This document shows positions 36,017 to 45,634 of a stretch of 64,000 bases of DNA, piece by piece. Numbering within the stretch: the stretch's first letter is position 1; every line of letters begins with the position of its first letter. Under the pieces are notes generated by a model, which saw nothing but the letters and a program-made list of their open reading frames with translations, was not told the origin of the DNA and did not search any database. Made by a program: the position numbers and the translations under genes. Origin of the DNA: Balneola sp. (GTDB taxonomy: Bacteria; Bacteroidota; Rhodothermia; Balneolales; Balneolaceae); assembly GCA_017643645.1 (NCBI GenBank), contig JAEPNB010000010.1, positions 85,671 through 149,670 of the forward strand, written 5' to 3'.

Positions 36017-37324
36017 ATGACACGATTTTCATCATTTTTAATTCTCTTCTTTGCAGTCACTTTTACTTATTCTGTATCAGCTCAGGATAACATCAGAATC
36101 ATTCATGCTGGTTCTCTTCTGGCTATTCCAGGAGAAAAACCTTTATCAAACCAAACAGTTGTTATTAAGAACGGCTCGATCGAAAGCGTTCATTCGGGTT
36201 TTAAGTCTTCATCAGAATTAGGTTTTGATGATGCAGAAGTAACTGACTTGAAGGATAAATTTGTGATGCCGGGCTTTATTGACATGCATACACACCTGAC
36301 CGGAGAGCGAGATCCGGATGCTAATCCACACGAGTGGACAACAATGAATGAGCAGGATCTGGCTTTCAAATCTTTACCTTATTTGGAAAGAACATTACAC
36401 GCCGGATTTACTACTGTCCGGAATCTTGGCGCCGATGCTGAACTGATTGGTGCTATACAAAGAGCCACAGCCAAGGGTCTCATTGCCGGTCCAAGAATTA
36501 TTTACTCCGCTGGAGCAATTTCTGCAACCGGTGGCCATGGAGATTCACACGGGTACAGAACTGAAATACTTGAACTGGATGAAAATGTTGGCATTTGTAA
36601 TGGCGCAGATGACTGCAGAAGAGCTGTTCGTGCCAGAGTAAAGCAAGGCGCCGGAGTCATAAAAATTACAGCAACCGGTGGTGTTTTAAGTAATACAGCC
36701 GCAGGCTTAAGTCAACAGCTTACAGATGAGGAAATGAAATCGATTGTAGATGCGGCAAACAGCTTAGGCAGAAAAGTAGCCGCTCATGCTCACGCTGCAG
36801 ATGGTATAAATGCGGCTCTGCGTGCAGGAGTTAGTTCTATTGATCACGGTTCATACCTAGATGATGAGTCTGTAAAATTGTTTTTAGAAAACGATGCCTG
36901 GCTAGTTCCAACGCTGTTAGCAGGAATTTCTGTTCGGGATGAATTGGTGGTAAACGATCAAATCCCACCGGCCATCGTCGATAAAATAAACACAGTGGTT
37001 CCTGTTGTAGAAGCTTCTTTTAAGCGCGCGCTGAAAGGTGGTGTTAATATTGCTTTCGGTACAGATTCAGGTGTAAGTAAGCATGGCGAAAATGCCCGCG
37101 AGTTTGAGATCATGGTTGATTATGGAATGAGTGAAAGTCACGCCATCAAAACAGCAACTCTTAATGCTGCAGAACTTTTGGGAATGAAAGATCAGATAGG
37201 ATCAATTGAAGAAGGAAAATCAGCTGATATTATCGCTGTAGATAAAAACCCGTTGGACGACATCAGCGAATTAAAGAATGTTACTTTTGTAATGAAAAGT
37301 GGCGTTATCTATAAAATGAAGTAA
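36017..37324 (+). CDS. Secreted metal-dependent amidohydrolase
   Basis: After a signal peptide (MTRFSSFLILFFAVTFTYSVSAQ) the 435-residue protein has the amidohydrolase metal sites: GFIDMHTHLTGERD near residue 84 (HxH), KITATGG near residue 216 with a carboxylated-Lys-like position, VAAHAHAADGI near residue 255, SIDHGSYLDD near residue 275 and IAFGTDSGVSKH near residue 345. It resembles Xaa-Arg/imidazolonepropionase-type dipeptidases. Substrate is unknown. A terminator follows. Confidence 0.9.
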   Translation: MTRFSSFLILFFAVTFTYSVSAQDNIRIIHAGSLLAIPGEKPLSNQTVVIKNGSIESVHSGFKSSSELGFDDAEVTDLKDKFVMPGFIDMHTHLTGERDPDANPHEWTTMNEQDLAFKSLPYLERTLHAGFTTVRNLGADAELIGAIQRATAKGLIAGPRIIYSAGAISATGGHGDSHGYRTEILELDENVGICNGADDCRRAVRARVKQGAGVIKITATGGVLSNTAAGLSQQLTDEEMKSIVDAANSLGRKVAAHAHAADGINAALRAGVSSIDHGSYLDDESVKLFLENDAWLVPTLLAGISVRDELVVNDQIPPAIVDKINTVVPVVEASFKRALKGGVNIAFGTDSGVSKHGENAREFEIMVDYGMSESHAIKTATLNAAELLGMKDQIGSIEEGKSADIIAVDKNPLDDISELKNVTFVMKSGVIYKMK

Positions 37325-37332
37325 ATAAAAAA

Positions 37333-37355
37333 GGTGAGGGCTATCCACCCTCACC
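37333..37355. terminator. Bidirectional terminator
   Basis: GGTGAGGG and CCCTCACC form an 8-bp stem with a 7-base loop, preceded by A residues and followed by TTTT. It lies between the convergent amidohydrolase and DUF4097 genes and can serve both strands. Confidence 0.75.
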
Positions 37356-37390
37356 TTTTATAACTAACAATAGTATGATATGAAAAAGCT

Positions 37391-38347
37391 CTATTTGTAA
37401 TTAAGACGAATAGAACCGCCGGAAGTTTTAGCTCTGATTTTAACTCCTCCACCATTTACAGTTCCTTTTATTTCATCTTTTTCATACTCCCCTGTAAAGT
37501 TTTTTAATTCCGCTCTTACACGATTGCCATCCAGGTCCAGATCATAGCCATTTTCTTCAGGAACGGTTACGGTAATGCTACCGCCTGAGGTTCTTAAGTT
37601 AATAAAATCACTCGGCTTCGTTATTTCTGCATTTATTGACCCTCCACTGGTGCTGGCATCCACGCTACCTGAAATTCCTTCTAATGAAATGCTTCCTCCG
37701 GATGTTTTAACATCCAGATCACCGTCAACATTTTCAGCCTTAATTCTTCCACCACTGGTTCTTGCTTCTGTAGTTCCGACAATTTCATTCAGTGTAATAG
37801 ATCCACCCGAAGTTCTGATGTCAAGCTCCCCTCTTATCTCTTCAGCCCGTATAGATCCACCGCTTGTCCGGCCGGATTGTTTTCCCTCTAAATTTACTAA
37901 CTCAATACTTCCTCCGGAGGTTCTCACATCACTTGTTGATTTCACCGGTGCATAAACCACAAATGAAATTGAAGGCGTGTTTCTGTTCCAATTCCAATTT
38001 CTTGAATTCTCTCTTTTGGCATGTGCTGTTACTGTATTATTTCGTTCTGATATCTCAATTTCCCAGCCTTCCAGATCTTCGTCATCAGCTTGTACATACC
38101 TGTTTCTTTTTCGCACATACATTTCAACGGTTACTTCATCCGTGTCTTTGCCGATCACATCAATACTTCCCCCGGAAGTTTCCACGCTGATTTTAACGCC
38201 ATCATTCACTGCAAAGCGTTCAATTTTATATGCATCATCCGATGATTGCGCCCATCCCATCTTTACCGCAGTAAGCATGATCACAAATGTGAATACCATA
38301 GAAACTGCAACTTGTAATTTAAATCTTTTTGCTCTGTCCATTTTCAA
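37391..38347 (-). CDS. DUF4097 family beta-helix-like protein
   Basis: The 318-residue protein has a signal or anchor helix (residues 8-33) and then at least nine repeats built on (R/K)TSGGSI. The repeats occur at roughly 18 to 24 residue spacing, e.g. VETSGGSIDVIGKD, VRTSGGSIELVNLEGK and VKTSGGSISLEGISG. Each repeat is one strand-turn of a predicted beta-solenoid. DUF4097 proteins are often found with sigma/anti-sigma signalling; none is adjacent here. It probably faces the periplasm. Confidence 0.87.
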   Translation of the reverse strand: MKMDRAKRFKLQVAVSMVFTFVIMLTAVKMGWAQSSDDAYKIERFAVNDGVKISVETSGGSIDVIGKDTDEVTVEMYVRKRNRYVQADDEDLEGWEIEISERNNTVTAHAKRENSRNWNWNRNTPSISFVVYAPVKSTSDVRTSGGSIELVNLEGKQSGRTSGGSIRAEEIRGELDIRTSGGSITLNEIVGTTEARTSGGRIKAENVDGDLDVKTSGGSISLEGISGSVDASTSGGSINAEITKPSDFINLRTSGGSITVTVPEENGYDLDLDGNRVRAELKNFTGEYEKDEIKGTVNGGGVKIRAKTSGGSIRLNYK

Positions 38348-38558
38348 ACTCCGATTTTTGTTCTAAACTCCGTACGGTTATCATTCATTGATGTTTCAAT
38401 ACCGCAGTTGTTAGACTCATGATTTTGAAAAAAGTTACAGCGCTGATGCTTTTGAATGAGTATCATCCACAATATTAACAAACCCGACTATTATTTCTCC
38501 TTCTTCCCATACTATAATAATTGGTATTCTATTCATCGGTATTGGTATTTACCATTTT

Positions 38559-38867
38559 GTGAATCCAGGATTCTTTTTAAGAATTATGCCTGATTATATA
38601 CCAAACCACAAAGCAATGGTTTTTTGGAGTGGGGTTGCTGAGGTAATGGGGGGAATTGGAATTTTGATTCCATTTACAAAAACATATGCGGCCTGGGGAT
38701 TGATCCTGTTGCTCATCGCTGTTTTTCCGGCAAATATTGATATGTTCTTAAAAGCTTATCAAAAGCAGGGATGGAGTTTATATACTTTTCTCACTTTGCT
38801 TAGACTCCCGCTCCAATTCGTGCTCATATATTGGGTGTATTGGTCAGCTGAACTCAAAATTGGTTAG
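38559..38867 (+). CDS. DoxX-like membrane protein, N-terminus unclear
   Basis: From the GTG at 38559 the frame reads MNPGFFLRIMPDYIPNHKAMVFWSGVAEVMGGIGIL, a DoxX-like protein (COG4270 style) with three helices. The same frame is open upstream to 38460 and encodes TIIIGILFIGIGIYHF directly before NPGFF, the expected first helix of the family. No ATG, GTG or TTG lies in that upstream part, so the true start must be rare (ATT or ATA), a frameshift has occurred, or the gene is truncated. The next gene starts 4 bp later. Confidence 0.7.
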   Translation: MNPGFFLRIMPDYIPNHKAMVFWSGVAEVMGGIGILIPFTKTYAAWGLILLLIAVFPANIDMFLKAYQKQGWSLYTFLTLLRLPLQFVLIYWVYWSAELKIG

Positions 38868-38870
38868 GTA

Positions 38871-41009
38871 GTGAAACGGCGTTATCTCAAAATATTTCTT
38901 CCTCTTGCTCTGGGCACGCTTTTACTTTTATTTCCACTGTTAAGGGATCTCCATTTTGAGTCTGCTTTTCTTGCTTCCATTATTGGTTGTTACCTGGCCG
39001 CAATTATTCTTGCAAAGACTAAAGACGAAGACCGTTCTTTTCGTTTAGCGATCGGCTTAATGGGCTATATTTATATTATAGCCGTTCCTTTGTTTATTTC
39101 TTCGTTCATTACCGGCTGTTTAACTTTTGACGGATTTGCATTTTGGATTTTACTTCCGGCACCAAGTGTCTTTTTTGGAGCTTCCGTAGGTCGGTTATGC
39201 AGAATGATGAATGCACCGATGCCGGCGGTTTTTTCTTTTCTGATACTTTTACTTTGCAGTCTCGTTGTTTGGATGGTTGAGTTTTTCACTCTTCCTCAGG
39301 TCTACTTTTTCAATCATGTTTGGGGCACATGGCCGGGTCCTATTTATGATGAAGCTCTTCTGGTTAGTGAAAGTCTGCTTTTCTTTCGCTGGATTACTTT
39401 TCTCTGGATCATCCTACTGTGGATCCTTCCTAACTGGTCAGAAACCACTCAAAATAGGATCGTCACTTTTTTAGCTTTGGGATGTCTGTTATTCAGCTAT
39501 TTGAACCTGGATGAAATGGGAATTATTACTCCACGCGAAACCCTTAAAAAAGAACTTTCCGCTCATTACCAAACAACACACTTTGATCTTTACTTTGAGG
39601 AAAACAACTTTTCTGATCAGGAAATGGAATACTGGGCTCTTCGTCATGAATTTCATTTTCAGCAGATCATCGACATTCTGGAAATAAACTGGCCTGAAGA
39701 TAGAAAAATAGAAAGCTATATTTATGCAAATGCCTGGCAGAAGAAAAAGCTGGTTGGGGCAAAGTTCACTAGTTACGTGCCAATTTGGTTAGCTCAGGAT
39801 CAGCTTCACATAGCCAAACAACATCTGGACGGGGTTCTGAAACATGAAATGGTTCATGTAATATCAAAACAGTTTGGGAATTCTCTTTTTAATGGCAGCT
39901 GGAGCATCGGTATGATAGAAGGACTTGCCGAGGCCATAGCAAAAGACGCATCACCCGAGTCAACTTTAGACCAGATCATTTCTGCTGAATCTTCCTATCC
40001 CTCTCCACAGCAAATGAAAAATGCTCTTTCCAATTCAGGATTCTACAGTTCTGCTTCTTCCATCAGCTATACCACAGCCGGTTCTTTTGTGCAATTTCTC
40101 CTGAATAATTATCCTGTTGAGAATTTTAAAAAGGCGTATCCCGCCAATGATTTTGACAACTCTTATCCTGTTTCCTTTGAAGAGCTGGTTGATGGCTGGC
40201 ATCAACATTTAAAGACCGTAGAAATTGACTCTGTTGATAAACAGATTTCTGAATTCATTTTCAGCAGAAGATCTTTATTTCAAAAACATTGTCCTCATGC
40301 TTTTACGGAAAAACAGCAGTTATGGGACGAATATAATTTCCATCTTTCAAATCAGGATTCCGTCAAAGCTTTAAAAACTATTGAGCAACTTTACGAACTC
40401 AATCCCGATAATAAACTTATAAAAAGAGACTGGCTCAGGGAACAGCTTTTGCACAGAAATTATGCCACTGCTTTGTATGCATTTGATGCTTCCGACACTC
40501 TTCTGAGTTTGCAGATCTTAAATGCGGACGCGCTGTTTCTTAATGGTGACATCTCTTCAGCCAGCAACAAGCTAATCGAATTAAAGCCCCGGATTGATTC
40601 TTCCAGCGCTCGCAATTTTAAATACTCTTACGAACTCCGATCTGACTCTCTGAATTGGAGCGCTTTTCTGACAGCTCGATATAAAAATAAAATACCGTTG
40701 GCTAACGATCTCGTCGTGTTAAACACCCCCACTAAAATGATGACAACGGCTAAAGCAATAGAGTTGGGAATTGTATCTTCCTATCTGCCAACTGCTACCT
40801 CTTTTATTTCTAAGGAGCCGTTAAACACCGACTGGTTTGATGTTTATGAAGAAATGATTCAGTGGCTTGTATTAAATGAGTCTATTGGTGATGCTGATTT
40901 ATTGATAAGCTCAATCGACCGCCTCCCTCTCAGAGCAAGATATTCGGAACGACTAACCGAATTGAAAGAATGGAGATATTTCGTTTATTCAAGAATCACT
41001 GCTAAATAA
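38871..41009 (+). CDS. Membrane protein with HExxH-type metallopeptidase domain
   Basis: The 712-residue protein starts with GTG directly after the DoxX-like gene. Residues 1-220 contain about seven hydrophobic helices. Then a soluble domain carries LKHEMVHVISKQFGN near residue 322, an HEMVH zinc motif of the peptidase MA type, with a downstream glutamate in GMIEGLAEAIA as a likely third ligand. The C-terminal 230 residues are helical and may be repeat-like. No family name is certain. The layout suggests a membrane-bound peptidase facing the periplasm. Confidence 0.75.
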   Translation: MKRRYLKIFLPLALGTLLLLFPLLRDLHFESAFLASIIGCYLAAIILAKTKDEDRSFRLAIGLMGYIYIIAVPLFISSFITGCLTFDGFAFWILLPAPSVFFGASVGRLCRMMNAPMPAVFSFLILLLCSLVVWMVEFFTLPQVYFFNHVWGTWPGPIYDEALLVSESLLFFRWITFLWIILLWILPNWSETTQNRIVTFLALGCLLFSYLNLDEMGIITPRETLKKELSAHYQTTHFDLYFEENNFSDQEMEYWALRHEFHFQQIIDILEINWPEDRKIESYIYANAWQKKKLVGAKFTSYVPIWLAQDQLHIAKQHLDGVLKHEMVHVISKQFGNSLFNGSWSIGMIEGLAEAIAKDASPESTLDQIISAESSYPSPQQMKNALSNSGFYSSASSISYTTAGSFVQFLLNNYPVENFKKAYPANDFDNSYPVSFEELVDGWHQHLKTVEIDSVDKQISEFIFSRRSLFQKHCPHAFTEKQQLWDEYNFHLSNQDSVKALKTIEQLYELNPDNKLIKRDWLREQLLHRNYATALYAFDASDTLLSLQILNADALFLNGDISSASNKLIELKPRIDSSSARNFKYSYELRSDSLNWSAFLTARYKNKIPLANDLVVLNTPTKMMTTAKAIELGIVSSYLPTATSFISKEPLNTDWFDVYEEMIQWLVLNESIGDADLLISSIDRLPLRARYSERLTELKEWRYFVYSRITAK

Positions 41010-41110
41010 AGCTCAGATTAAGGTAAACTTACTTCTGTTATTAAAACTTTACTTTCTTCCTGTTCAAGATTTCGTACCATCTATAAAATTTAAAAACCGA
41101 TTTTTCGAAA

Positions 41111-41779
41111 ATGAATAAATACCAGTTTTTGCCTCATAAAGATTACAAAGAATATCCAGTCGAAGAAATGAAGACTCGGGCTATAAGTTTTTATGAAGAC
41201 CTAAAGAGAAGAAGAACTGTTCGGGACTTTTCTTCCCGAGGTGTTCCAAGAGAAATTATCGAAAACTGCATTCTGGCAGCCGGAACTGCTCCCAACGGCG
41301 CAAACAAGCAACCCTGGCATTTTGCTGTTGTTGAATCGGCCGATATAAAGAAAAAACTCCGTGATGCCGCTGAAGATGAAGAGCATGAGTTTTACCACCG
41401 GCGCGCACCACAAGACTGGTTGGATGATCTTGAGCAGTTTGACACTGATGAACACAAACCCTTTCTGGAAGAAGCTCCTTACTTGATAGGTATTTTCTCA
41501 GAAAGTTATGCTTTAGATGAAGAAGGAAACAAAGAGAAAAATTATTATGTAAAAGAATCTGTTGGTATAGCAACCGGAATGCTGATCACTGCACTGCATA
41601 ATGCAGGATTAGCAACTCTTACTCATACACCAAGTCCTATGGGTTTTCTGAATGAAGTAATGAACAGACCTGAAAATGAAAAACCATTTTTGTTATTGGT
41701 TGTTGGCTATCCTGCTGACGAAGTTAAAGTTCCTGATATCAACAAGAAAAGTCTGAGTGAAATATCCTCTTTTATATAA
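41111..41779 (+). CDS. Nitroreductase family protein
   Basis: The 222-residue protein contains [42 protein letters not shown] near residues 33-74, the FMN-binding Arg and the SxxNxQPW-like motif of nitroreductases. [30 protein letters not shown] near residue 150 forms the second FMN site. It reduces nitro, quinone or related compounds with NAD(P)H. It resembles iodotyrosine-deiodinase-like members in the length of its cap segment. Confidence 0.88.
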   Translation: MNKYQFLPHKDYKEYPVEEMKTRAISFYEDLKRRRTVRDFSSRGVPREIIENCILAAGTAPNGANKQPWHFAVVESADIKKKLRDAAEDEEHEFYHRRAPQDWLDDLEQFDTDEHKPFLEEAPYLIGIFSESYALDEEGNKEKNYYVKESVGIATGMLITALHNAGLATLTHTPSPMGFLNEVMNRPENEKPFLLLVVGYPADEVKVPDINKKSLSEISSFI

Positions 41780-41877
41780 CTTTAGAAGTCTTTAATTAAA
41801 AAATCTAAACGGTAAATTCGGAACTTTAACACCTACCTTTAGTGTAATCCAAAAAAAATTAACAAGCGGATTACAAT

Positions 41878-43344
41878 ATGAAACGAACGATACTTTTATT
41901 CCTCTTAATGATTGGAGTTTCTTCTTTTGGGGTATATGGTCAGAACAGCGACAGCAAAACCTGGATTTCCTTAAATATTGGAACTCATCAATACGACGGG
42001 GATTTTACCAATGAAATTTTTAAACCCGAAGTCTATGAAGACGTCTCTGTCGGGCTTGGAATACATCGTTATTTGAATAACACTTTTGATTTAAATTACG
42101 AATTCAATTACGGTTCTTTGGATACAGACAATTTGAACCCGGGATTTCGAAAATTATTTTTGAGCAATAATCTTATGATTGATTTCAACTTTGCCAATGA
42201 TATAATTTTCAAAAAGGACGCTTCTGTTCGGCCATTTATAGGTGCCGGTTATGGTGTTTCGTATTTTTTTGGAAAGAATAATTCCATAAGTGATGAATTA
42301 TATCAGGAAATACCAATTCAAGCAGGTTTTGAGTTTCCGGTTTCTGAAGGAGCCGTTATCGAGCTTAAATCAACTTATAACCGAACCCTGACAGATGGTC
42401 TTGATGGAGAGTCTGATTTAGACCGCAAAGATCATGACGATTTTGTGATCCACTCTATCGGTTTAAAATTTCGTCTTTCCGGTCCTAAAGACAGCGACAA
42501 AGATGGTGTGAAAGATAAAATTGATGCTTGTCCGGCAATTCCGGGAAGTGCTGCGAGCAATGGTTGCCCCGACGATGACGGTGACGGCATTATTAATTCC
42601 CAAGATCTTTGCCCTAATGTAGCTGGCACAGCAGAAAACCGTGGTTGCGCTGATTCAGATGGAGATTCGATTGTAGATTTCGAAGATGCTTGCCCAAATA
42701 TCGCCGGTTCAGTAGAGTTTCAAGGGTGTGCAGATAAAGATGGCGATAAGATACCTGATGGAGAAGACCTATGTCCTGAAGTAAGAGGAACAGCAGATAC
42801 TGATGGCTGCCCTGATGATGATGGTGATGGCATTAAAAACTCTGTAGACCTTTGCCCTGCTTTTGCCGGAACTGCTGAATTTGGCGGATGCCCAGACAGC
42901 GATGGCGACGGCATTATTGATAAGCAAGATGATTGCCCTGCTTTAAAAGGAATTAAGCCCAATAAAGGTTGCCCGGAAGTAAATGCTGAAGTAAAACGAA
43001 AGCTTGACGTTATTTTCCAAAACCTATTATTTGCTACAAATTCCGCAAATATTGATCCGACCTCTTTGGATGATCTTGATGAGCTTGTTAAAATAATGAG
43101 TGAAGATGACGATCTGAGATTGAGTATTGAAGGTCATACCGACAACCGCGGAAATAATGACTATAATTTAGAGCTTTCCAGATTACGTGCTGAAGCTGTA
43201 AAACAACATCTTGTAAACGGTGGCATAAGCGCTTCCAGAATTAAAGCTGTTGGATATGGCGAAACAAGACCAATCACTACAAATGATACCGCCAACGGGC
43301 GTTTAAAAAACCGCAGAGTAGAACTAAACATTTCTTATAAGTAG
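41878..43344 (+). CDS. OmpA family protein with thrombospondin type-3 repeats
   Basis: The 488-residue protein has a signal peptide, an eight-stranded barrel-like region (about 25-200), then a calcium-binding TSP3 stretch. That stretch has six units of the DSDGDG/C-P type (KDSDKDGVKDKIDACP onward, about 203-365). The C-terminal OmpA domain (370-488) holds LSIEGHTDNRGNNDYNLELSRLRAEAVKQ and RLKNRRVELNI, which bind peptidoglycan. The usual role is outer-membrane to cell-wall tethering. A terminator follows. Confidence 0.92.
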   Translation: MKRTILLFLLMIGVSSFGVYGQNSDSKTWISLNIGTHQYDGDFTNEIFKPEVYEDVSVGLGIHRYLNNTFDLNYEFNYGSLDTDNLNPGFRKLFLSNNLMIDFNFANDIIFKKDASVRPFIGAGYGVSYFFGKNNSISDELYQEIPIQAGFEFPVSEGAVIELKSTYNRTLTDGLDGESDLDRKDHDDFVIHSIGLKFRLSGPKDSDKDGVKDKIDACPAIPGSAASNGCPDDDGDGIINSQDLCPNVAGTAENRGCADSDGDSIVDFEDACPNIAGSVEFQGCADKDGDKIPDGEDLCPEVRGTADTDGCPDDDGDGIKNSVDLCPAFAGTAEFGGCPDSDGDGIIDKQDDCPALKGIKPNKGCPEVNAEVKRKLDVIFQNLLFATNSANIDPTSLDDLDELVKIMSEDDDLRLSIEGHTDNRGNNDYNLELSRLRAEAVKQHLVNGGISASRIKAVGYGETRPITTNDTANGRLKNRRVELNISYK

Positions 43345-43362
43345 AATTTAATTTCTACCTTT

Positions 43363-43397
43363 AAGCCCTGATCAATCTTTTGTTCAGGGCTTTTTTA
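43363..43397 (+). terminator. Terminator of the OmpA gene
   Basis: AAGCCCTGA and TCAGGGCTT pair across a 12-base loop and are followed by T residues (TTTTATTTT), just after the OmpA stop codon. Confidence 0.8.
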
Positions 43398-43408
43398 TTT
43401 TATATACC

Positions 43409-44008
43409 ATGCAAAACAAAAATTCATCAAAAAAGCGCCGATCATTTAAGCGAGAGCTTATTGAATGGGGCTGCATCCTAAGCGTTATCGGGATATTGTA
43501 CTTTTCCGGATTACACGTTCCCGTTATTGGAAACCTGCAACGCGTTCTGTTATGGACCGGCTTGATGACTCCGGATACAGAACTTCCTGAAAACCAGTAC
43601 CGGGATGCAAATTATAACCTTCCCCTCCTTTCTTTGGATGGAGACGAGTCAACATTAGAAGAGTTTGAAGGTAAAACGATCTTTTTGAATTTTTGGGCTA
43701 CCTGGTGCCCGCCTTGCATAGCAGAAATGCCCAATATCCAGGCTCTTTACGAGTCGGTTAATAGCAATAATATTCAGTTTGTGATGGTGTCCCTGGATGA
43801 AGATCATCAAAAAGCCCGAAGCTACCTTGAAAGAAAAGAATATACTTTTCCAGTTTACTTTCTGAATGGCAGAAAACCCGGTACATATAGTTCATCCGTA
43901 GTACCAACAACTTATGTGATTTCGCCCGATGGCAAAATTGTGACTGAAAGAAGAGGAATGGCCGACTATAACACTTCGGGGTTCAAAGAATTTCTTCGTA
44001 GTTTCTAA
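43409..44008 (+). CDS. TlpA-type membrane-anchored thioredoxin
   Basis: The 199-residue protein has one N-terminal membrane helix (residues 18-36) and then a thioredoxin domain with FLNFWATWCPPCIAEMPNIQALYE near residue 90 (WCPPC active site) and SSVVPTTYVISPDGKIV near residue 170 (cis-Pro loop). It acts as a periplasmic disulfide reductase, often in cytochrome maturation or oxidative defence. The gene follows the OmpA terminator and is not coupled to it. Confidence 0.92.
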   Translation: MQNKNSSKKRRSFKRELIEWGCILSVIGILYFSGLHVPVIGNLQRVLLWTGLMTPDTELPENQYRDANYNLPLLSLDGDESTLEEFEGKTIFLNFWATWCPPCIAEMPNIQALYESVNSNNIQFVMVSLDEDHQKARSYLERKEYTFPVYFLNGRKPGTYSSSVVPTTYVISPDGKIVTERRGMADYNTSGFKEFLRSF

Positions 44009-44035
44009 TCAAATAAAAGCTCCTTTAAAAATATT

Positions 44036-45100
44036 ATGAAAAAAGTAATTGCCGGAATTCAGCAAATTGGAATTGGAAATTCTGATGTTCATGAAGCCAC
44101 GGAGTGGTATAAAAATTATTTTGGTATGGACATCAAAGTATTTGAAGACTCCGCTACAGCAGACCTGATGTTACCTTACACCGGAGGAAAGCCGCATGAC
44201 AGAACTGCGATCCTTACCTTAAATATGCGCGGTGGTGGTGGATTTGAAATCTGGCAATACACAAGTCGTGAGCCTGTCGCCGCTGATTTTGAATTGCAAA
44301 TGGGTGATCTTGGTATAAACTGCTGTAAGATCAAATCTTACGATGTTGCTAAATCGTACGAACAGTTTACTGCCGCCGGACTGAAAGTTCTTACTCCTTT
44401 AAAAGAAAACCCTTCCGGAGATCTTAACTTTTTTGTTGAAGATCTAAACGGAAATATCTTTAATGTTGTGAAAGGGTTGGGGTGGTTTAAAACGAAGGAG
44501 CGTCGACTTACCGGTGGTGTTTCCGGAGCGATTATTGGTTCTTCTGATATCGATAAAGCAAGGACATTATATTCTGATATTCTTGGCTATGATGAAGTTG
44601 TCTACGATGAAACGGACATTTTTGAAGATATGAATGGACTACCTTCAGGGCAGACTAAGTTTCGAAGAGTGTTACTCAGACACTCTCAGCTCAGAAAAGG
44701 TGGCTTCAGCCAAATGTTTGGCCCAACTGAGATCGAACTCATCCAAAGCGAAGATGGGCGCCGAAATCCAAAAAAAATATTTGAAGACAGATATTGGGGA
44801 GACATCGGTTTTATTCATCTTTGTTTTGATGTGCAAGGAATGGACGCTTTAAAAAGAGAATGCGTAGCAAAGGGATTCCCGTTTACTGTAGACAGCGCCG
44901 AAAGTTTTGATATGGGAGAGGCTGCCGGGCGTTTTACTTACATTGAAGACCCGGACGGAACCCTTATTGAGTTTGTGGAAACACATAAAGTCCCCATTAT
45001 GAAAAAATTAGGCTGGTTCATAGATATGACTAAACGCGATCCGGAAAAAAACCTTCCAAACTGGGTGATTTCAGGCTTAAAGTTCAATCGTATGAAATAG
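44036..45100 (+). CDS. Two-domain VOC (glyoxalase/dioxygenase-like) protein
   Basis: The 354-residue protein has two VOC modules. The first, from IQQIGIGNSDVHEATEWYKNYFGM, ends near NFFVEDLNGNIFNVV. The second begins at VSGAIIGSSDIDKARTLYSDILGYD and has GFIHLCFDVQGMDALKRECVAKG. YIEDPDGTLIEFVETHKVPI carries the usual metal-ligand Glu. The fold hosts glyoxalases, dioxygenases and resistance proteins; no reaction can be assigned. It is separated from the TlpA gene by 27 bp. Confidence 0.85.
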   Translation: MKKVIAGIQQIGIGNSDVHEATEWYKNYFGMDIKVFEDSATADLMLPYTGGKPHDRTAILTLNMRGGGGFEIWQYTSREPVAADFELQMGDLGINCCKIKSYDVAKSYEQFTAAGLKVLTPLKENPSGDLNFFVEDLNGNIFNVVKGLGWFKTKERRLTGGVSGAIIGSSDIDKARTLYSDILGYDEVVYDETDIFEDMNGLPSGQTKFRRVLLRHSQLRKGGFSQMFGPTEIELIQSEDGRRNPKKIFEDRYWGDIGFIHLCFDVQGMDALKRECVAKGFPFTVDSAESFDMGEAAGRFTYIEDPDGTLIEFVETHKVPIMKKLGWFIDMTKRDPEKNLPNWVISGLKFNRMK

Positions 45101-45171
45101 AACGGATCAGATATTTCTAACTGATCCTTTTTAACCATTCATCCCCAATTTGAACTGCTATTTGATCAGTA

Positions 45172-45321
45172 TCATTTTTTGGTTTTGCTGAAAGTACCCG
45201 CTTGTATTCTGTAAATGTACATTCCACTTGAAAGATTACTTACATCGAAAAGTACCGTTTGAGCATCGGCCCGGGGCCTTTTGCTTAGCAATTCAGCATG
45301 TACACCATCATTTCCTCCCCG
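45172..45321 (-). pseudogene. Remnant of a type IX secretion C-terminal sorting domain
   Basis: On the minus strand a short frame reads GVHAELLSKRPRADAQTVLF, followed by DVSNLSSGMYIYRIQAGTFSKTKK and a stop. SGMYIYRIQAG and KTKK are the end of T9SS type A sorting domains, which normally close as KMILIK. Inserting one base after TKK would restore that ending, since ATGATACTGATC follows in another frame. Upstream an in-frame TGA ends the fragment. No start codon or body of a gene remains. Confidence 0.6.
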
Positions 45322-45634
45322 TCAAACCTATTCAGCCCATCCCATGGAGACCCTCTGTCATCCATGGGGATGCCCTAAACAGTGTTATGTGAAAGCCCTG
45401 CCGAAAAATTATAGCTGATTAATATTTTCTAAAAAAAATAGATTTTTAATCCTTTTTTAATGATTATGGCTTCCATTAAAGAGAAATGCTTGTCTAACTC
45501 AAATATTTTCGGGAGGCAAGTATTGATTCCAGAACAGTATTGATAATAAATATTCGTTCGTTTTCATCGCAAACAGATTCATTTTGGCTTTTTTATATAT
45601 GCGTTTTAGAAAAATCTCTCTCATATAATGCTCT
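45322..45634. other. Intergenic stretch without a recognised gene
   Basis: Between the sorting-domain remnant and the sensor kinase I see no reading frame with a plausible start. The 5' half is moderately GC-rich and may be further decayed sequence of the same lost gene. The last 150 bp are AT-rich and presumably hold the kinase promoter. Confidence 0.4.
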
